From Lytechinus variegatus (Eukaryota; Echinodermata; Echinoidea; Temnopleuroida; Toxopneustidae): a stretch of DNA of 64,000 nucleotides. Below, piece by piece: positions 62,094-64,000 of this stretch; position 1 is the first letter of the stretch, and each line of letters begins with the position of its first letter. A program made the position numbers and the translations under genes. Where the stretch lies: assembly GCF_018143015.1 (NCBI RefSeq), contig NC_054743.1, positions 42,984,922 to 43,048,921 on the forward strand, given 5' to 3'. The notes below the pieces were generated by a model that saw only the letters and a program-made list of their open reading frames with translations, was not told where the DNA came from and ran no database searches.

Positions 62094-64000
62094 CCTAATA
62101 ATCATGGCAATAGCACAAAGGCGTAGTTGAAGAACAGGTGGCCATGATAAGATTGTACTAATCTATATCAGAAAAAATCGTTCAAAACCGTGGACCTGTT
62201 ACATTAAAGTTATGATTATCATGTTGCCATCCAATTTTAACTATCAGGATTAAAGGGCGAATCAGCCAATCAAAATCAAGGATTCCAGGAATACCATCGG
62301 ATGACAACGTTACCATGGTAGTAACTTTTTCGCAACTTGCCTAAGGAGTAAACTTACCAATTTCACATGTTAGTTGTGCTAGACTAGTTATCATACGAGA
62401 ACCATACTAGGAAACTGCCATGACAGATTTTCAAAATTAATAGCTACACTCAATTTGTTATTTGCTTCCAGCAACATATTTTGGGGTGTTCTTTGGGGGT
62501 TTGAGGGCCGCAATACTTCGACCCTAATCATATTCAGGAACAAAACTAAGTTTTTCGGTTGTCTTTGGGGGTTTAAAACAGAAAATCCTCCCGTTTCCCC
62601 CTATGAATACGAAATATTTTATCAATAATCTAAAAGCCTGGGGCACGTCGCTTGCTTGTTATTAATCAACCTGTTAACTTTTCAAGAAGTTTAACCTTTC
62701 GTTCACACAGTAAAAATCGTAATTTGAATGATAATTCCCTGAATAAATAAGCCTAAAAAGTGACGAATTTTAAGTACATGTGAAACCAAACTAGAATATG
62801 ATTTGAATCAGGAACGCTTATCATGATCACAATCACAATCATTATTACAATGATAATTCAAGATTCACGTGTGAAAAGGGCCATGGAAATTAGAAGGAAG
62901 AATCAAGAAGCCATGCTTTAAAAACACTTATCATCGGGGGGGGGGGGGGGGGTAGCACCAAGACATTTCGATAGGGGGGAGGGGCAACATGACCTAAAGG
63001 CGAAGTCCTATTTTTCTCAGTTGAATATACGAATAGAGAGTTTAACAGGAATCAGAACTTTCCAATTTATACTCTTTTTTTTTCTTTTCTCTTCATTTCT
63101 CTCCCTCTTTTCACTTCCTCTACTTCTTTTTTTCTTCACTACTTGCGTTCGGGTGGGGGGGGGGGGGTCACCCATTCCCCCTATGGTGTCGCCCCTGCTT
63201 TAATAATGTCGAGTATCAATTGGACCCGATGGGCGGATAGGCGGCTTTTCTGTTACATAAACAGATAAATTTAACCTGTATTTCTTAATTTAAGTGTTCA
63301 GAAGATGAACAAATGAATTATTTGCGCAGTTTTGTTAGTCTGATACAACGAGGCAATTCTGACAATTGAAGAAATTTAAAAATTAAAGAAATTAAAAGGT
63401 TATCACTACAAAACGTTTATAATTTCCCCACCTGTCAAATGTACTGTATTTTCATCCCATTTTGTAAGGCTCAGTATATTATACATTGGCATTGTATAGG
63501 CCCTTTATATCCCCCAATTTCTTATGTGACACACTCGTAATTGGCGTACGATGATATCATTTAATTTCTTAAAAACCTTTTTACAACAATATGTTTCAGT
63601 TCTTTATACCAATTTCCCAGCTTTTATCCTCAGTTATTTATTCGCTTCAAATGTAAAAAAACCCCGTGTATGTATGAATTATTCAACTTATCATGAATAG
63701 GCTATTGTTTATTATAAGTTGAAAAACTGATGCATATAGCTTTCATAATTCGATACCATTTTTTTCTCGTCACATTCACCTATAAAGTCCTTAAAAAATG
63801 ATGAATTTCGTTTCAAATTTTTCAGTCACGTACACCATAGACTGTTTATTTCAGAACACAAAAAATGTTACCAACACCACGAACACGTCGAGATTAAACT
63901 CGAATAAACGAATCAGGGACGTGGGAAATAGGGATAAATAATTGGTATATAACAAAGAACAGATTGATTAGATAACGTGCTGGAACATGGGCTATGTATT
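62094..64000. other. Right end of window, no exon seen
   Basis: Probably intron or flank of the LRR gene. G-runs near 62937-62951 and 63156-63168 and a pyrimidine tract at 63070-63145 are the only structures. No further LRR-coding exon was recognised. Confidence 0.45.

Overview
This is animal genomic DNA: long AT-rich spacers, spliced genes with GT/AG introns, tRNA-derived SINEs, LINEs and dense miniature inverted-repeat (foldback) DNA transposons. The mix of repeats (hAT-type elements beginning CAGTGGCGTA, TTAA-flanked foldbacks, foldbacks beginning GGGCCCCGTCTTACAAAG, a tRNA-headed SINE with an ATT tail) looks like a marine invertebrate deuterostome, most probably an echinoderm of sea-urchin type. 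The species cannot be fixed from this window.

Genes. Two protein-coding host genes and one RNA gene are supported. (1) A complete ARL13B orthologue lies at 19876-27633 on the plus strand, nine coding exons, 498 residues, with every intron boundary readable. It is the ciliary Arf-like GTPase mutated in human Joubert syndrome. (2) The 5' part of a secreted or membrane leucine-rich-repeat protein starts at 55935 on the plus strand: signal peptide plus LRR N-cap exon, then one LRR per exon at 56812-56883 and 59308-59385, running off the right end. (3) A tRNA-Leu(UAA) gene lies at 3842-3925 on the minus strand. Everything else of substance is transposon-derived or apparently non-coding.

Layout. 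1-5.9 kb: spacer, a SINE, a foldback holding a hAT-type element, and the tRNA. 5.9-17.4 kb: an old LINE fragment (minus strand) split by a nest of transposons. Element A (6566-17018) contains element B (7152-16856), which contains element C (7914-16363), and C holds a SINE, a TTAA foldback, a tandem array and a hAT-type element. C has 808-bp terminal inverted repeats that look identical and an exact 9-bp target duplication. 17.4-19.9 kb: spacer upstream of ARL13B. 19.9-28 kb: ARL13B, whose introns carry several foldbacks. 28-35 kb: spacer, a cluster of foldbacks, and a 5'-truncated LINE with two frame breaks. 35-55.9 kb: gene-poor spacer with microsatellites and short palindromic elements, including a 170-bp near-perfect palindrome inside a TATC tract. 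55.9-64 kb: the LRR gene, with two more hAT-type copies in or beyond its introns.

No CRISPR, operon, virus-like element or toxin system was seen. The most unusual content is the four-layer transposon nest with its 8.45-kb long-TIR element, and the hAT-type family present in four copies, each with an exact or near-exact 8-bp duplication and built round a roughly 110-bp GC-rich tandem repeat and two strong palindromes.
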